The notes: generated by a model not told the origin, from the letters alone. DNA of 64,000 nt from Fictibacillus gelatini DSM 15865 (GCF_000430745.1 NZ_AUMP01000005.1:105800-169799); one strand, 5' to 3'; shown: positions 16,512 to 24,470, numbered from the stretch's first letter. Numbers and translations: made by a program.

Positions 16512-16919
16512 TGCCCTTTCAGCTAAGAAAGTTCTTATTTTTCAAGAATTAATTTTCGCCTGTAAAAAAAATTAGAAGCAAAAACAGGATCAAACTTCCT
16601 AGTGTGGTGCTATTTTCATGGCATTTGGACAATAAACAGTTGATTTTCGATAATAAATAAATACTATCGGACAATAAATGGCCTCAGTCGGACAATAAAA
16701 TTAGTATTTTTTTCACTTACTGTCCAAAAGTAAGATTTTATTGTCTAAACCGGATGATTTATTGTCCAAATAAGAGCACCTATTGTCCGAGACCGAAATC
16801 ATTTTAAATGATGTAAAAATTCGTGGTCGTTTTTCCTCATTTCATAGATCTAACGAGGTCTTCTTAAAATAACGAATGTTCGATTACTGAAATCCAAACT
16901 TTTTTAGAGGGAGCACTAG
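16508..16919. repeat. Phased-array intergenic element 2 (full length, 412 bp)
   Basis: Forward GGACAATAA-type motifs start at 16627, 16648, 16669 and 16690. Inverted TTATTGTCC-type motifs start at 16717, 16738, 16759 and 16780. All steps within each half are 21 bp. The outer parts match elements 3 and 4: an end beginning CTAGTGCCCTTTCAGCTAAG, and an opposite part with CCTCATTTCATAGATCTAAC. The termini CTAGTGCCC and GAGCACTAG form an imperfect inverted repeat. The flanks ATATTGTAA (16499-16507) and ATATTGCAA (16920-16928) look like a 9-bp target duplication with one mismatch. Confidence 0.88.
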
Positions 16920-16941
16920 ATATTGCAATAAGCTTTTATGC

Positions 16942-16971
16942 AGGGCAGTTAGCGCTTAAGCTAACTGCCTG
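16942..16971. terminator. Bidirectional-looking hairpin
   Basis: GGCAGTTAGC and GCTAACTGCC form a perfect 10-bp stem around GCTTAA. T-rich sequence follows on the plus strand. It was probably the terminator of the secreted protein gene before element 2 inserted, and it also ends the small minus-strand gene. Confidence 0.6.
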
Positions 16972-16974
16972 ACT

Positions 16975-17121
16975 TTATTTTCCTTTCTCGTCTTCCTGAT
17001 GGGCGAGGTGTTCGGCGATTCCCTGGATAACTGCTTGGTCGGACAATTCGACTTCCGCGTACAGCTCGTCATCGTTAAATTCACCTGTTGTTTCTTCTCG
17101 CCGCTTTTTGTCTTCTTTCAA
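16975..17121 (-). CDS. Small hypothetical protein (48 residues)
   Basis: A TTG start at 17121 has AAGGAGGG eight bases upstream, an excellent site that decides the start. The protein begins MKEDKKRREETTGEFNDDEL and ends HQEDEKGK. It is highly charged and acidic, with one amphipathic segment (AVIQGIAEHLA), and has no membrane helix. I do not recognise a family. Its ribosome binding site and convergent hairpin argue that it is a real gene. Confidence 0.6.
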   Translation of the reverse strand: MKEDKKRREETTGEFNDDELYAEVELSDQAVIQGIAEHLAHQEDEKGK

Positions 17122-17196
17122 GATGAATTCCCTCCTTATGTACAAACGTAGCTATATTGTTTGCTGAGCGGACGAAATCCATGCAAGTTCATCGGG

Positions 17197-17709
17197 TTAA
17201 GCGCTTTTAGGCAACAGACTTTTCTTTTTGCCGGCCGTTAATTTTGTACGAACGAAAGGAATGAGCCAATAGTCGATGCCCACTCTAGCAGCATTAAATC
17301 CAGCAACTAGAATCAAAAATTCAAGGACCATCATTTGTGGATTTGTGCTTATTGCCCCAGATAAGAGGTAAGCTAAATTCATGACCGCCCCCATTAGTGC
17401 CGCAAACGTTGTGAATGTCCCCAAAATCAGCCCGAGCCCGACGAGAAATTCGCCCCATGGCACGAGCATGTTAAAAACGGCGACATTCGGAAGCGCGACA
17501 TGCTCCACAAACTCGGCCCACCATGGCTGAACAGCGGGGTGATCACCGGAGGTGTTCTGCAATGCCCCTTTTAGAAAACCGGCTGCGTCGAACGATCCTC
17601 CTGATATTTTCCCCCATCCGGCCTCAAGCCATTGAAATCCGAGATACAAACGCACCACGGTTAAAAAATAGGAACAATAGAGATTCGTTCTTAAAAATGA
17701 AAGAAACAT
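17197..17709 (-). CDS. DoxX family membrane protein
   Basis: The protein has 170 residues from ATG 17709, with AGGAGGGC upstream. Four membrane helices are visible. The family pattern VVRLYLGFQWLEAGWGKI lies at the first helix, and PWGEFLVGLGLILG and AALMGAVMNLAYLLSG at later ones. DoxX proteins are small integral proteins linked to redox or thiol stress and quinone chemistry. A strong Fur box covers the promoter region upstream, which suggests iron-repressed expression. An earlier in-frame ATG at 17727 lies inside that box and lacks a ribosome binding site. Confidence 0.85.
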   Translation of the reverse strand: MFLSFLRTNLYCSYFLTVVRLYLGFQWLEAGWGKISGGSFDAAGFLKGALQNTSGDHPAVQPWWAEFVEHVALPNVAVFNMLVPWGEFLVGLGLILGTFTTFAALMGAVMNLAYLLSGAISTNPQMMVLEFLILVAGFNAARVGIDYWLIPFVRTKLTAGKKKSLLPKSA

Positions 17710-17726
17710 AAGTGCCCTCCTAAACA

Positions 17727-17750
17727 ATAATGATAATCATTCTCATTATC
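17727..17750 (-). promoter_or_regulatory. Fur box upstream of the DoxX gene
   Basis: TGATAATCATTCTCA at 17731-17745 matches the Bacillus Fur 7-1-7 consensus TGATAATNATTATCA at all but one position. ATAA and TTATC extend the symmetry. It lies 18 bases upstream of the chosen DoxX start. Confidence 0.8.
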
Positions 17751-17954
17751 TTGATTTAAATGTGTTTTGTCAATAGTACTTTTGTCCGCTAATGTGGGTG
17801 ATGTACGATTAAAAAATTAGGCGATAAGCACCATTTTGCAGTGAATCCTAAAAAGGAAATGTATTCTTTCTTTTCAAATAATTCAGTCTGGATTATAATG
17901 GCTGGAAATAGACAATGGGCAAGCGAATGAAATGATGGAAAGGGGAAGAAACAG

Positions 17955-18152
17955 ATGAAACTGACGCATGTATTATCGATCATCCCGTTTATTGGCGTCC
18001 TTGGCGGCATCTTTTTTGCGAACCGGGTAACGCCGTATGTACTCGGGTTGCCGTTTATGTTCTTTTGGATTTTACTCTGGCTCATCTTAACGTCGATGAT
18101 CATGGCTATTGTTTTTAAAATTGATCCTGTAAACAAGGAGGGGGCTGAATGA
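17955..18152 (+). CDS. DUF3311 small membrane protein
   Basis: This 65-residue protein has two membrane helices (VLSIIPFIGVLGGIFFANRV and FMFFWILLWLILTSMIMAIVF) and ends PVNKEGAE. DUF3311 proteins occur directly upstream of SSS-type transporters, as in B. subtilis YhjC/YhjB. Its stop codon overlaps the next start by four bases (ATGA), so the two are translationally coupled. It is probably a small accessory subunit of the transporter. Confidence 0.88.
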   Translation: MKLTHVLSIIPFIGVLGGIFFANRVTPYVLGLPFMFFWILLWLILTSMIMAIVFKIDPVNKEGAE

Positions 18153-19627
18153 ATGTTTCTTTAGCCATATTAGCCGTCTTTTTAATCGTTTCCTTATATC
18201 TTGGCATTCAAGCGAAAAAAGGGAAAAACATGAACCTTGAACAATGGACGGTCGGAGGCAGGGGCTTTGGCGCGCTGTTCGTCTTTTTGCTAATGGCAGG
18301 GGAGCTGTATACGACGTTCACGTTTTTAGGCGGAAGCGGTTGGGCGTATGGAAAAGGCGGTCCGGCATTATACATTCTTGCCTATAGCACGCTCGGCTAC
18401 ATCCTATCGTACTGGCTTCTTCCACCTGTTTGGCACTATGCCAAAAAGCATCAATTAATGTCACAGCCGGATTTTTTCGTAAAAAAGTATGACAGTCCGA
18501 ATTTAGGTATTTTTGTTTCGCTCGTCGGTGCTGTTGCCTTGATTCCATACCTTGTTCTTCAATTAAAAGGCCTGGGCATCATCGTATCCCAGGCTTCCTA
18601 TGGCAAAATCTCACCCGTGGCGGCGGTCTGGGTTGGCGTTCTCACCATTACGATCTATGTGATGGTTTCCGGAATCCACGGCTCGGCATGGACTTCCGTT
18701 TTGAAAGATATTATGATTCTTGCCGTCGTCATGTTTTTAGGCATCTATTTGCCGATCCATTATTATGGCGGGTTCCAGCCGATGTTTGAGGCAATTGATG
18801 CGGCAAAACCCGGTTTTCTCACTCTGCCTGAAAAAGGAATGAGCATTTCCTGGTTTATTTCAACGGTTTTGTTAACGGTATTTGGCTTTTATATGTGGCC
18901 GCATACGTTTGCCTCTGCTTACTCTGCCAAAAACGCAAGAGTATTCCGGAAAAATGCGATGGTCATGCCGCTTTATTCGATCGTCCTCCTGCTCGTTATG
19001 TTTGTCGGATTTGCGGCCATCTTAAAAGTTCCGGGGCTTGAGGGTGCAGATGCGGACCTTTCTTTATTTAAACTATCGGTCGCCACGTTTGATCCGTGGG
19101 TGATCGGGCTCATTGGGGCAGCTGGTCTTTTGACGGCTCTCGTGCCGGGATCGATGATTTTGATGGCGGCTTCCACATTGCTTGCGAAAAATGTGTACAA
19201 AGCAGTAGTTCCATCAGCTTCTGAAAAACAAGTTGCCGTTTTGGCGAAGTATTTCGTGCCGCTCGTTGCTCTGGTTGCTGTTTATTTCACTTTTAAAGGT
19301 GGAAATACGATTGTGACGCTCCTTCTTATGGGGTATAGCCTTGTTACGCAGCTCTTTCCGGCGCTTCTCTTTAGCCTTGCGAAAAAGCCATTTGTAACGA
19401 AGCAAGGCGCATTTGCCGGAATGATTGCAGGAGTAGTGGTCGTCGCTTACACGACCATATCAGAGAACACGCTTGGTACGATGTTCCCAACCCTTCCGCA
19501 GGCTGTGAAAGACTTAAACATCGGGATTGTCGCTTTGATTGTGAATGTTGTACTGCTTTTTCTTGTCAGTTTCTTAACTCGTCCATTCACCGTGAAAAAA
19601 GCGACTAAAAGCGAAGAGGCTGTGTAA
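18149..19627 (+). CDS. Sodium:solute symporter family transporter (YhjB-like)
   Basis: This 492-residue protein has about 13 membrane helices and the SSS family pattern. WTVGGRGFGALFVFLLMAGELYTTFTFLGG lies at helix 2 and the sodium-site region, GYILSYWLLPPVW follows, and FGFYMWPHTFASAYSAKNAR lies in the middle. It most resembles the pantothenate/solute-type YhjB branch. AAGGAGGGGG precedes the ATG. Coupled with the DUF3311 gene upstream. The substrate is unknown; small organic acids or vitamins are typical for the family. Confidence 0.9.
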   Translation: MNVSLAILAVFLIVSLYLGIQAKKGKNMNLEQWTVGGRGFGALFVFLLMAGELYTTFTFLGGSGWAYGKGGPALYILAYSTLGYILSYWLLPPVWHYAKKHQLMSQPDFFVKKYDSPNLGIFVSLVGAVALIPYLVLQLKGLGIIVSQASYGKISPVAAVWVGVLTITIYVMVSGIHGSAWTSVLKDIMILAVVMFLGIYLPIHYYGGFQPMFEAIDAAKPGFLTLPEKGMSISWFISTVLLTVFGFYMWPHTFASAYSAKNARVFRKNAMVMPLYSIVLLLVMFVGFAAILKVPGLEGADADLSLFKLSVATFDPWVIGLIGAAGLLTALVPGSMILMAASTLLAKNVYKAVVPSASEKQVAVLAKYFVPLVALVAVYFTFKGGNTIVTLLLMGYSLVTQLFPALLFSLAKKPFVTKQGAFAGMIAGVVVVAYTTISENTLGTMFPTLPQAVKDLNIGIVALIVNVVLLFLVSFLTRPFTVKKATKSEEAV

Positions 19628-19657
19628 CAGAACGACTTTAAAATGAGGGGGAGATCG

Positions 19658-20425
19658 ATGAAACTGGCACTGGATCATATCGTTTATTTTACAAATGATG
19701 CAGAAAAGAAAATAGAAGAAATGCGGGAGAGAGGGCTCCATGCGGCAATGGGCGGCCGCCATGAAACATGGGGGACGTACAACGGGCTTTGTTATTTCGG
19801 ATTAACGTATGTCGAGTTTTTAGGGCTTGAAAATCGCGAAATGGCAGAACAAGAAACGGACAACCTTCTTATCCGCCAGCTTCTTCATGATTTGCCAAAA
19901 AGGGAGGGGCCAGGGCAAATCGCGATTCGCACGAATGCGATTAAAGAATTAAACAAACGTTTGATTGAAAAGGGATTAAAGACAACAATCGTGCCGGGCG
20001 CAAGGAAACTGCCTGACGGAACGCTTCTTGAATGGAAGCTGCTTTTCATTCAAGGCAGTTTTGAGAATCTTCCGTATCCTTTTTTCATCGATTGGGAGCA
20101 AAGGGATGATGATCGGCTGGAAGAGTTAAAAAGAAGAAAGAACATTGCTGATCATCCACTTGGCGAAATTACAGTTGAGCATGTTAAAATCATCGTTCAT
20201 GATGCGAAAAAGGCGGCAAATAAGTGGGGCCAATTGTTTGGGTTGCAACAGGCAAAGGAGTATGTGGATGAGAAGCTCAGTGCGAAATGCATCAGTTTGA
20301 CGTTAGACGGAGGCAATTTACACTTTTGCTCGCCACTCGGAAATGGACTTGCAGAAACATTTCTTAAAGAAAACGGAGAACGGGTCTATTCTGTAAACCT
20401 GAGCCATCAGCTGTCTATTGAATAA
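19658..20425 (+). CDS. VOC family (glyoxalase-like) protein
   Basis: The protein has 255 residues from ATG 19658, with GAGGGGGAG upstream. The N-terminus LALDHIVYFTND and HETWGTYNGLCYFGLTYVEFLGL form the first glyoxalase-like module. A second begins EITVEHVKIIVHDAKKAANKWGQLFGL. This two-module layout fits the Glyoxalase_3 type. The metal-binding role is plausible through His and Glu but the reaction is unknown. It starts 30 bases after the SSS transporter gene on the same strand and may be co-transcribed. Confidence 0.85.
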   Translation: MKLALDHIVYFTNDAEKKIEEMRERGLHAAMGGRHETWGTYNGLCYFGLTYVEFLGLENREMAEQETDNLLIRQLLHDLPKREGPGQIAIRTNAIKELNKRLIEKGLKTTIVPGARKLPDGTLLEWKLLFIQGSFENLPYPFFIDWEQRDDDRLEELKRRKNIADHPLGEITVEHVKIIVHDAKKAANKWGQLFGLQQAKEYVDEKLSAKCISLTLDGGNLHFCSPLGNGLAETFLKENGERVYSVNLSHQLSIE

Positions 20426-20505
20426 GAAAATGTCTCATTAGAGAAGAGAAAAGGAAGGAAGATTAGGCTAAATTAGCGATCCCCCAATTGATCTCATTTT
20501 TACTA

Positions 20506-20543
20506 AAAAACCGAAGCGGGAGTATTCCCTGCTTCGGTTTTTG
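20506..20543. terminator. Bidirectional intrinsic terminator
   Basis: CCGAAGC pairs with GCTTCGG, flanked by A-run and T-run, between the convergent VOC gene and abrB. Confidence 0.85.
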
Positions 20544-20544
20544 C

Positions 20545-20829
20545 TTATTTATTTGCAGCCATTTTTGCTTCAAGTTCTTCTAAAAGAATTTTTGCGCCTT
20601 CCCGGCTCAGTACGATTTTCCCGCCGGCAACCGCGAAGTTGTCATTGGAAACTTCTCCTGTAATTTGACAGGCCATATTGGACGAAAACTTTTGAAGAAT
20701 AATTTGGTCATCATCTACGAAAATTTCAATCGGGTCTTTAATATTAATATCCATAATTCTTCTTAACTCGATAGGCAACACAATTCGTCCCAGTTCATCC
20801 ACTTTTCGTACAACACCAGTCGCTTTCAT
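20545..20829 (-). CDS. abrB: AbrB family transition-state regulator
   Basis: This 94-residue protein has the swapped-hairpin AbrB DNA-binding domain at the N-terminus: MKATGVVRKVDELGRIVLPI (residues 1-20), then ELRRIMDI and IEIFVDDDQIILQKF. The C-terminal multimerisation domain follows with CQITGEVSNDNFAVAGGKIVLS. Three consecutive ATGs are possible. ATG 20829 is chosen because AGGAG lies seven bases upstream, while the earlier ones are too close. It could be AbrB itself or its paralogue Abh. AbrB represses post-exponential and sporulation genes, and a Spo0E-like gene lies next to it on the same strand. Confidence 0.88.
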   Translation of the reverse strand: MKATGVVRKVDELGRIVLPIELRRIMDINIKDPIEIFVDDDQIILQKFSSNMACQITGEVSNDNFAVAGGKIVLSREGAKILLEELEAKMAANK

Positions 20830-21054
20830 CATCATTCTCCTCTCATTTGCTAAATTAAAAACTATTTTTAAAAAGTTTTTTATCTGTGGCAAAGCGTTTA
20901 AAAAAGCGAAATCTTACTATAATTATCCCCGGTTGGCAAGAGTTGGCGATTTCACTTTCAAATATTTTTCGTTATTATACTAAACATTTATGGGGGCTCT
21001 AAACAAATATAAAAAAAATTACAAAACAATTTAAAAAATTACAAACAATAAATT

Positions 21055-21098
21055 AAAAGTTGCCTCCCATAGCAACAATTAATAGGAAGGCAACTTTT
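21055..21098 (-). terminator. Terminator of the Spo0E-like gene
   Basis: On the minus strand AAAAGTTGCCTTCC pairs with GGAGGCAACTTTT (one bulge), at the stop codon and followed by T-rich sequence. Confidence 0.65.
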
Positions 21099-21258
21099 AA
21101 GCACACCGTGACAATTCATTCAATTTTTGATCCAATTGCTGGCTAAGCTCAACGAGAATCGGATCGGTCAAACACTTTACCTTTTTACTCATTTCGTACA
21201 TTGCAACACGAATTTTATCAATTTCTTGTTCAAGGGTTACTAGATTTTGATGAATCAT
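21097..21258 (-). CDS. Spo0E-like sporulation aspartyl-phosphate phosphatase
   Basis: The protein is 53 residues long, with AGGAGGAATTGAA before the ATG. Two helices are predicted, IHQNLVTLEQEIDKIRVAMYEM and the second with the family signature SQQLDQKLNEL (Spo0E pattern SxxLDxxI/L). Spo0E-type proteins dephosphorylate Spo0A-P and delay sporulation. A cysteine lies near the turn (KCLTDP). It is upstream of abrB on the same strand with a terminator in between. Confidence 0.85.
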   Translation of the reverse strand: MIHQNLVTLEQEIDKIRVAMYEMSKKVKCLTDPILVELSQQLDQKLNELSRCA

Positions 21259-21464
21259 TTCAATTCCTCCTATCAGAACGATCTGATTATCGCTTCTAGC
21301 ATTCTATTATTTTTATTTTACACTACATATAGTGTGTTGTCTATATTTAGAAACAATATATAGATAAATATTTTCTGGAAAAATGTCGTTTCTTTACTTT
21401 TGCGCAAAGAATAAGTTATAGTTCAATTGGTTAAGGTCTGACAAAAAAAGAAGCGGAAGGAAAA

Positions 21465-22418
21465 ATGATGATGGAGAAGAAGAAAGTTTATTTTAATCAT
21501 GACGGCGGCGTTGACGATCTTGTTTCGCTTTTTCTATTGCTGCAAATGGATTCAATTGAGCTAACAGGCGTATCGGTCATTGATGGCGACTGTTATATTG
21601 AACCGGCTACGATTGCCAGCCAAAAGATCATCGATCGTTTTGGAGGCGGCAGGACGATTGAGGTGGCAAAGTCCAATTCGCGCGGGAAAAATCCATTTCC
21701 GAAAGAATGGCGGATGCATGCTTTCTTCGTGGATGCGTTGCCGATTTTAAACGAATCGGGAAAGGTAGTAACACCCGTTGCGGCAAAGCCCGCCCATCAA
21801 CATATGATCGATCAAATTCGCAAACAGGATGAGAAAACGACTTTATTATTCACAGGTCCGTTAACCGATTTGGCGCAGGCTCTGGATGAAGCGCCTGATA
21901 TTGAGGAAAAGATTGAAAAGCTTTTCTGGATGGGCGGAACATTTCTTGATGTCGGAAATGTTGAAGAGCCTGAACATGATGGGACAGCAGAATGGAATGC
22001 GTTCTGGGATCCGGAAGCCGTCAGCCGTGTATGGAAGAGTGGGATCGACATCGATATGGTTGCCCTCGAAAGTACGAATAAGGTGCCATTGACCCAGGAT
22101 GTACGCAATCGCTGGGCAAAAGAGAGGAGACATCTCGGGGTGGACTTCCTCGGCCAATGTTATGCGATGTGCCCGCCACTTGTTCATTTTGCAACCAACT
22201 CAACGTATTATTTATGGGACGTGCTGACTACCGCATCAGTGGGCGATCCTTCATTAGTTCAGAAGAAAATGGTGAAAAGCATCGTTTACCCTGATGGGCC
22301 AAGTCAGGGACGGACGGTGGAAGCGGAAGAAGGCCGCCCTGTTCATGTCGTATATGACGTTGATGCAGACCGTTTCTTTGCATACATTACCGGGCTTGCG
22401 AAAAAAGTGAAAGAGTAG
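21465..22418 (+). CDS. Nucleoside hydrolase (inosine/uridine-preferring type)
   Basis: This 317-residue protein has the N-terminal calcium site in a variant form (FNHDGGVDDLVSLFLLL near residues 8-24). The middle strand TLLFTGPLTDLAQAL and the active-site EWNAFWDPEAV follow the family pattern, and a second metal Asp lies near the start of DVLTTASV. The enzyme hydrolyses ribonucleosides to base and ribose. Three start codons are close together (21465, 21468, 21471). GGAAGG suits 21468 best, so the true N-terminus may be one or two residues shorter. A terminator follows. Confidence 0.88.
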   Translation: MMMEKKKVYFNHDGGVDDLVSLFLLLQMDSIELTGVSVIDGDCYIEPATIASQKIIDRFGGGRTIEVAKSNSRGKNPFPKEWRMHAFFVDALPILNESGKVVTPVAAKPAHQHMIDQIRKQDEKTTLLFTGPLTDLAQALDEAPDIEEKIEKLFWMGGTFLDVGNVEEPEHDGTAEWNAFWDPEAVSRVWKSGIDIDMVALESTNKVPLTQDVRNRWAKERRHLGVDFLGQCYAMCPPLVHFATNSTYYLWDVLTTASVGDPSLVQKKMVKSIVYPDGPSQGRTVEAEEGRPVHVVYDVDADRFFAYITGLAKKVKE

Positions 22419-22427
22419 CGCCATGAG

Positions 22428-22470
22428 TAAAGATGTTGTTTTAATGCAAAAGTTAAAGCAACATCTTTTA
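22428..22470 (+). terminator. Intrinsic terminator of the nucleoside hydrolase gene
   Basis: TAAAGATGTTG pairs with CAACATCTTTA, followed by TTTATTT. Confidence 0.8.
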
Positions 22471-22482
22471 TTTATTAGCTGC

Positions 22483-22531
22483 TTGACAAAATGGAAGCAC
22501 ATGGCATATAATTATGAATGACAGTCATTCA
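22483..22531 (+). promoter_or_regulatory. Promoter and operator of the TetR gene
   Basis: TTGACA at 22483-22488 and TATAAT at 22507-22512 are perfect consensus boxes with 18-bp spacing. Immediately downstream, TGAATGACAGTCATTCA (22515-22531) is a perfect 8-1-8 palindrome, the expected place for TetR autorepression. Confidence 0.85.
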
Positions 22532-22542
22532 CCGAACGGGTG

Positions 22543-23133
22543 ATGGAGGTGTTTACGATAAAAAAAGCGCAAAATGATAAATATCAAAAAATACTTCAAG
22601 CGGCCAGAACTGTTATTTCGGAGAAAGGGCTTGATAAAACAACCATTTCAGACATTGTAAAAGAAGCAGGAGTCGCCCAGGGGACGTTTTATTTATACTT
22701 TTCATCAAAAAATGCGTTAATTCCGGCAATTGCCAGTGACCTATTTGACACATTGCTTATTGAAATAAAAGAAAAAACAGCTTCTCAAAACACTATTTGG
22801 GACATTTTGCATACGGTCATTGAAGTCTCGTTTTCAGTTACAAAGTCATATAAAGATGTACTTGTGCTTTGTTATTCCGGCTTGGCGATCGAAAATACAT
22901 TTGAAATTTGGGAAAAAATTTATGAACCTTATTATAAATGGTTTGAAGATCAGCTCCATACGGCGATCAATCAAGGTGAAATTCCTGAAACGATCAATGT
23001 GAAAAGAACGGTCAGAACAATTGTTTTATTGATTGAACATACAGCTGAACAATTGTATTTATCGAACGTGCAAGAAGAAGCAGAAGAAGTGAAAGAACAT
23101 TTATTTTCATTTATTCAAAAAGGCTTAAAGTAA
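22543..23133 (+). CDS. TetR family regulator of the SMR efflux pair
   Basis: The protein has 196 residues from ATG 22543. The N-terminal HTH is canonical (KILQAARTVISEKGLDKTTIS, then VAQGTFYLYFSSKNAL). The C-terminal domain has no enzymatic motif. The start is uncertain. The only strong ribosome binding site, GGAGGTG at 22545-22551, lies inside this reading frame. It is correctly spaced for an ATA codon at 22558, not for any ATG, GTG or TTG. It precedes two small multidrug resistance genes on the same strand and probably represses both itself and them. The layout resembles B. subtilis yvdTSR. Confidence 0.85.
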   Translation: MEVFTIKKAQNDKYQKILQAARTVISEKGLDKTTISDIVKEAGVAQGTFYLYFSSKNALIPAIASDLFDTLLIEIKEKTASQNTIWDILHTVIEVSFSVTKSYKDVLVLCYSGLAIENTFEIWEKIYEPYYKWFEDQLHTAINQGEIPETINVKRTVRTIVLLIEHTAEQLYLSNVQEEAEEVKEHLFSFIQKGLK

Positions 23134-23160
23134 TTTCCGTAAATGGTAATTGTTCAATAG

Positions 23161-23207
23161 GAATGATTATCATTTCTTAAAGAACTAAAATGACTGAATA
23201 TCATTCA
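23161..23207 (+). promoter_or_regulatory. Operator-like palindromes upstream of the SMR pair
   Basis: GAATGATTATCATTTC (23161-23176) and TGAATATCATTCA (23195-23207) share the GAATGA/TCATTC arms of the palindrome in front of the TetR gene. They lie 28-70 bases upstream of the first SMR start. Confidence 0.6.
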
Positions 23208-23234
23208 TTTTAGAATTTTACTGAGGTGGTAAAA

Positions 23235-23564
23235 ATGAATTGGCTACTTATTTTTGTAGCGGGTGTACTCGAAGTGATCTGGGCTTCCGGCTTGAAACAT
23301 GCAGATTCGCTGCTCGATTGGATCGGTATTGCCTGTTTGATCACGATTAGTTTTATTATGCTGATCCGAGCCTATAGGACGATCCCTGTTGCCGCTGCTT
23401 ATTCTGTATTTGTTGGAATTGGAACGGTCGGGACTTATATCGTAGGCGCTATATTAGGAGAAGAATTTTCAATAGGGCAATCGATTTTTTTAGGCTGCTT
23501 ACTATTTGGCATCTTGGGGCTAAAGATGACAACGAAAGAAAAAACAAAGGAAGGTGATGCATGA
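23235..23564 (+). CDS. SMR family efflux protein, first subunit (SugE/Gdx-like)
   Basis: The protein has 109 residues from ATG 23235, with GAGGTGG upstream. Four membrane helices are predicted. The first has the Gdx/SugE pattern LLIFVAGVLEVIWASGLK, with the essential Glu followed by a Trp-Ala as in guanidinium exporters. The loop IPVAAAYSVFVGIGTVG is the SMR signature. It forms a hetero-pair with the next gene, as YkkCD and YvdSR do. No guanidine riboswitch is seen; control is probably by the upstream TetR protein. Confidence 0.9.
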   Translation: MNWLLIFVAGVLEVIWASGLKHADSLLDWIGIACLITISFIMLIRAYRTIPVAAAYSVFVGIGTVGTYIVGAILGEEFSIGQSIFLGCLLFGILGLKMTTKEKTKEGDA

Positions 23565-23878
23565 TGGTCTGGGCAATGTTAATTTTAGCTGGATGTGAAG
23601 AAATTATTAGCACGGTCATGATGAAGTACGTAGACGGGTTCCGCCGCAAGCTCCCCATTATTGTAATGGTGTTGGGATTTGCACTTTCATTTTATTTATT
23701 ATCAAAATCAATGCAAGTTATCCCGACAGGCGTTGCCTATGCCGTTTGGACGGGTGTTGGGGCCACTGGAATCACACTTGTTGATGCCATTTTCTTCAAA
23801 GAAAAATTTTCGCGAAAACAATATGCGTTTTTAGCCCTCGTCCTTATCGGCGTCATCGGCCTCCGCTTTACAACATAA
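23561..23878 (+). CDS. SMR family efflux protein, second subunit (YkkD/YvdR-like)
   Basis: This 105-residue protein has four helices, with AMLILAGCEEIISTVMMKY carrying the membrane Glu and IPTGVAYAVWTGVGATGITL as SMR signature. The start overlaps the previous stop (ATGA). It is expected to form an antiparallel heterodimer with its neighbour. It exports small cations, perhaps guanidinium-like compounds or quaternary ammonium drugs. Two adjacent ATGs (23561, 23564) are possible starts. Confidence 0.9.
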   Translation: MMVWAMLILAGCEEIISTVMMKYVDGFRRKLPIIVMVLGFALSFYLLSKSMQVIPTGVAYAVWTGVGATGITLVDAIFFKEKFSRKQYAFLALVLIGVIGLRFTT

Positions 23879-23892
23879 GAAGACTTGCTTTT

Positions 23893-23923
23893 ATGTCCGT
23901 TTCATAAACGGGCTATTTTTTTT
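23893..23923 (+). terminator. Intrinsic terminator of the SMR operon
   Basis: CCGTTT pairs with AAACGG around CAT, followed by GCTATTTTTTTT. Confidence 0.8.
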
Positions 23924-24008
23924 GCGGAAAAATAATTATAGGTAAAAGCGCTTCTTTCATTTTCGTTGAATATACTGTTTTATCATAACGATTATAGGAG
24001 AGGATTAA

Positions 24009-24425
24009 ATGGATAATCGATTTTTCGCCAGACTATCCGGTGCAAATGAAGTTCCGCCTAAAAACACGGATGCATTTGGGACGGCTGAATTTATTGCAAG
24101 TGAATGCGGAACAAAGATCCAGTATCGCTTAATCGTTAGAAACATAAGCAAATTGACGGAAGCCCACATTCATGTCGGAAAAGTAGGGCAAAACGGCCCC
24201 GTTATCGTTTATCTTTTCGGCAAAAGCAAGCACGGTATTTCCGTAAAAAACGGCATCATTACAGGAACCGTCACGAAAGACGATATCGTCGGCCCGCTCA
24301 AAGGGCGATCTATTAAGTCGCTTGTCCGGTTGATGGAGAGCGGGAACACTTACGTCAACGCCCATACCGAACAAAATCCTGAAGGCGAAATCCGCGGGCA
24401 AATGATCCCATTTAGAAAAAAATAA
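24009..24425 (+). CDS. CHRD domain protein
   Basis: This 138-residue protein begins MDNRFFARLSGANEVPP, the hallmark of the CHRD domain. AHIHVGKVGQNGPVIVYLFG and a C-terminal NPEGEIRGQM follow, all in family order. CHRD is a beta-sandwich domain found in chordin and many bacterial proteins; a molecular function is not established. No signal peptide is visible. AGGAGAGGAT supports the start. A terminator separates it from the convergent ROK gene. Confidence 0.9.
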   Translation: MDNRFFARLSGANEVPPKNTDAFGTAEFIASECGTKIQYRLIVRNISKLTEAHIHVGKVGQNGPVIVYLFGKSKHGISVKNGIITGTVTKDDIVGPLKGRSIKSLVRLMESGNTYVNAHTEQNPEGEIRGQMIPFRKK

Positions 24426-24430
24426 AATTG

Positions 24431-24470
24431 AAACCATCCCCGTCCCAATATTCGGAACGGAGATGGTTTT
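24431..24470. terminator. Bidirectional terminator between CHRD and ROK genes
   Basis: AAACCATC pairs with GATGGTTT, with an inner CCGTCCC/GGAACGG pairing; T-rich on both sides. Confidence 0.75.
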
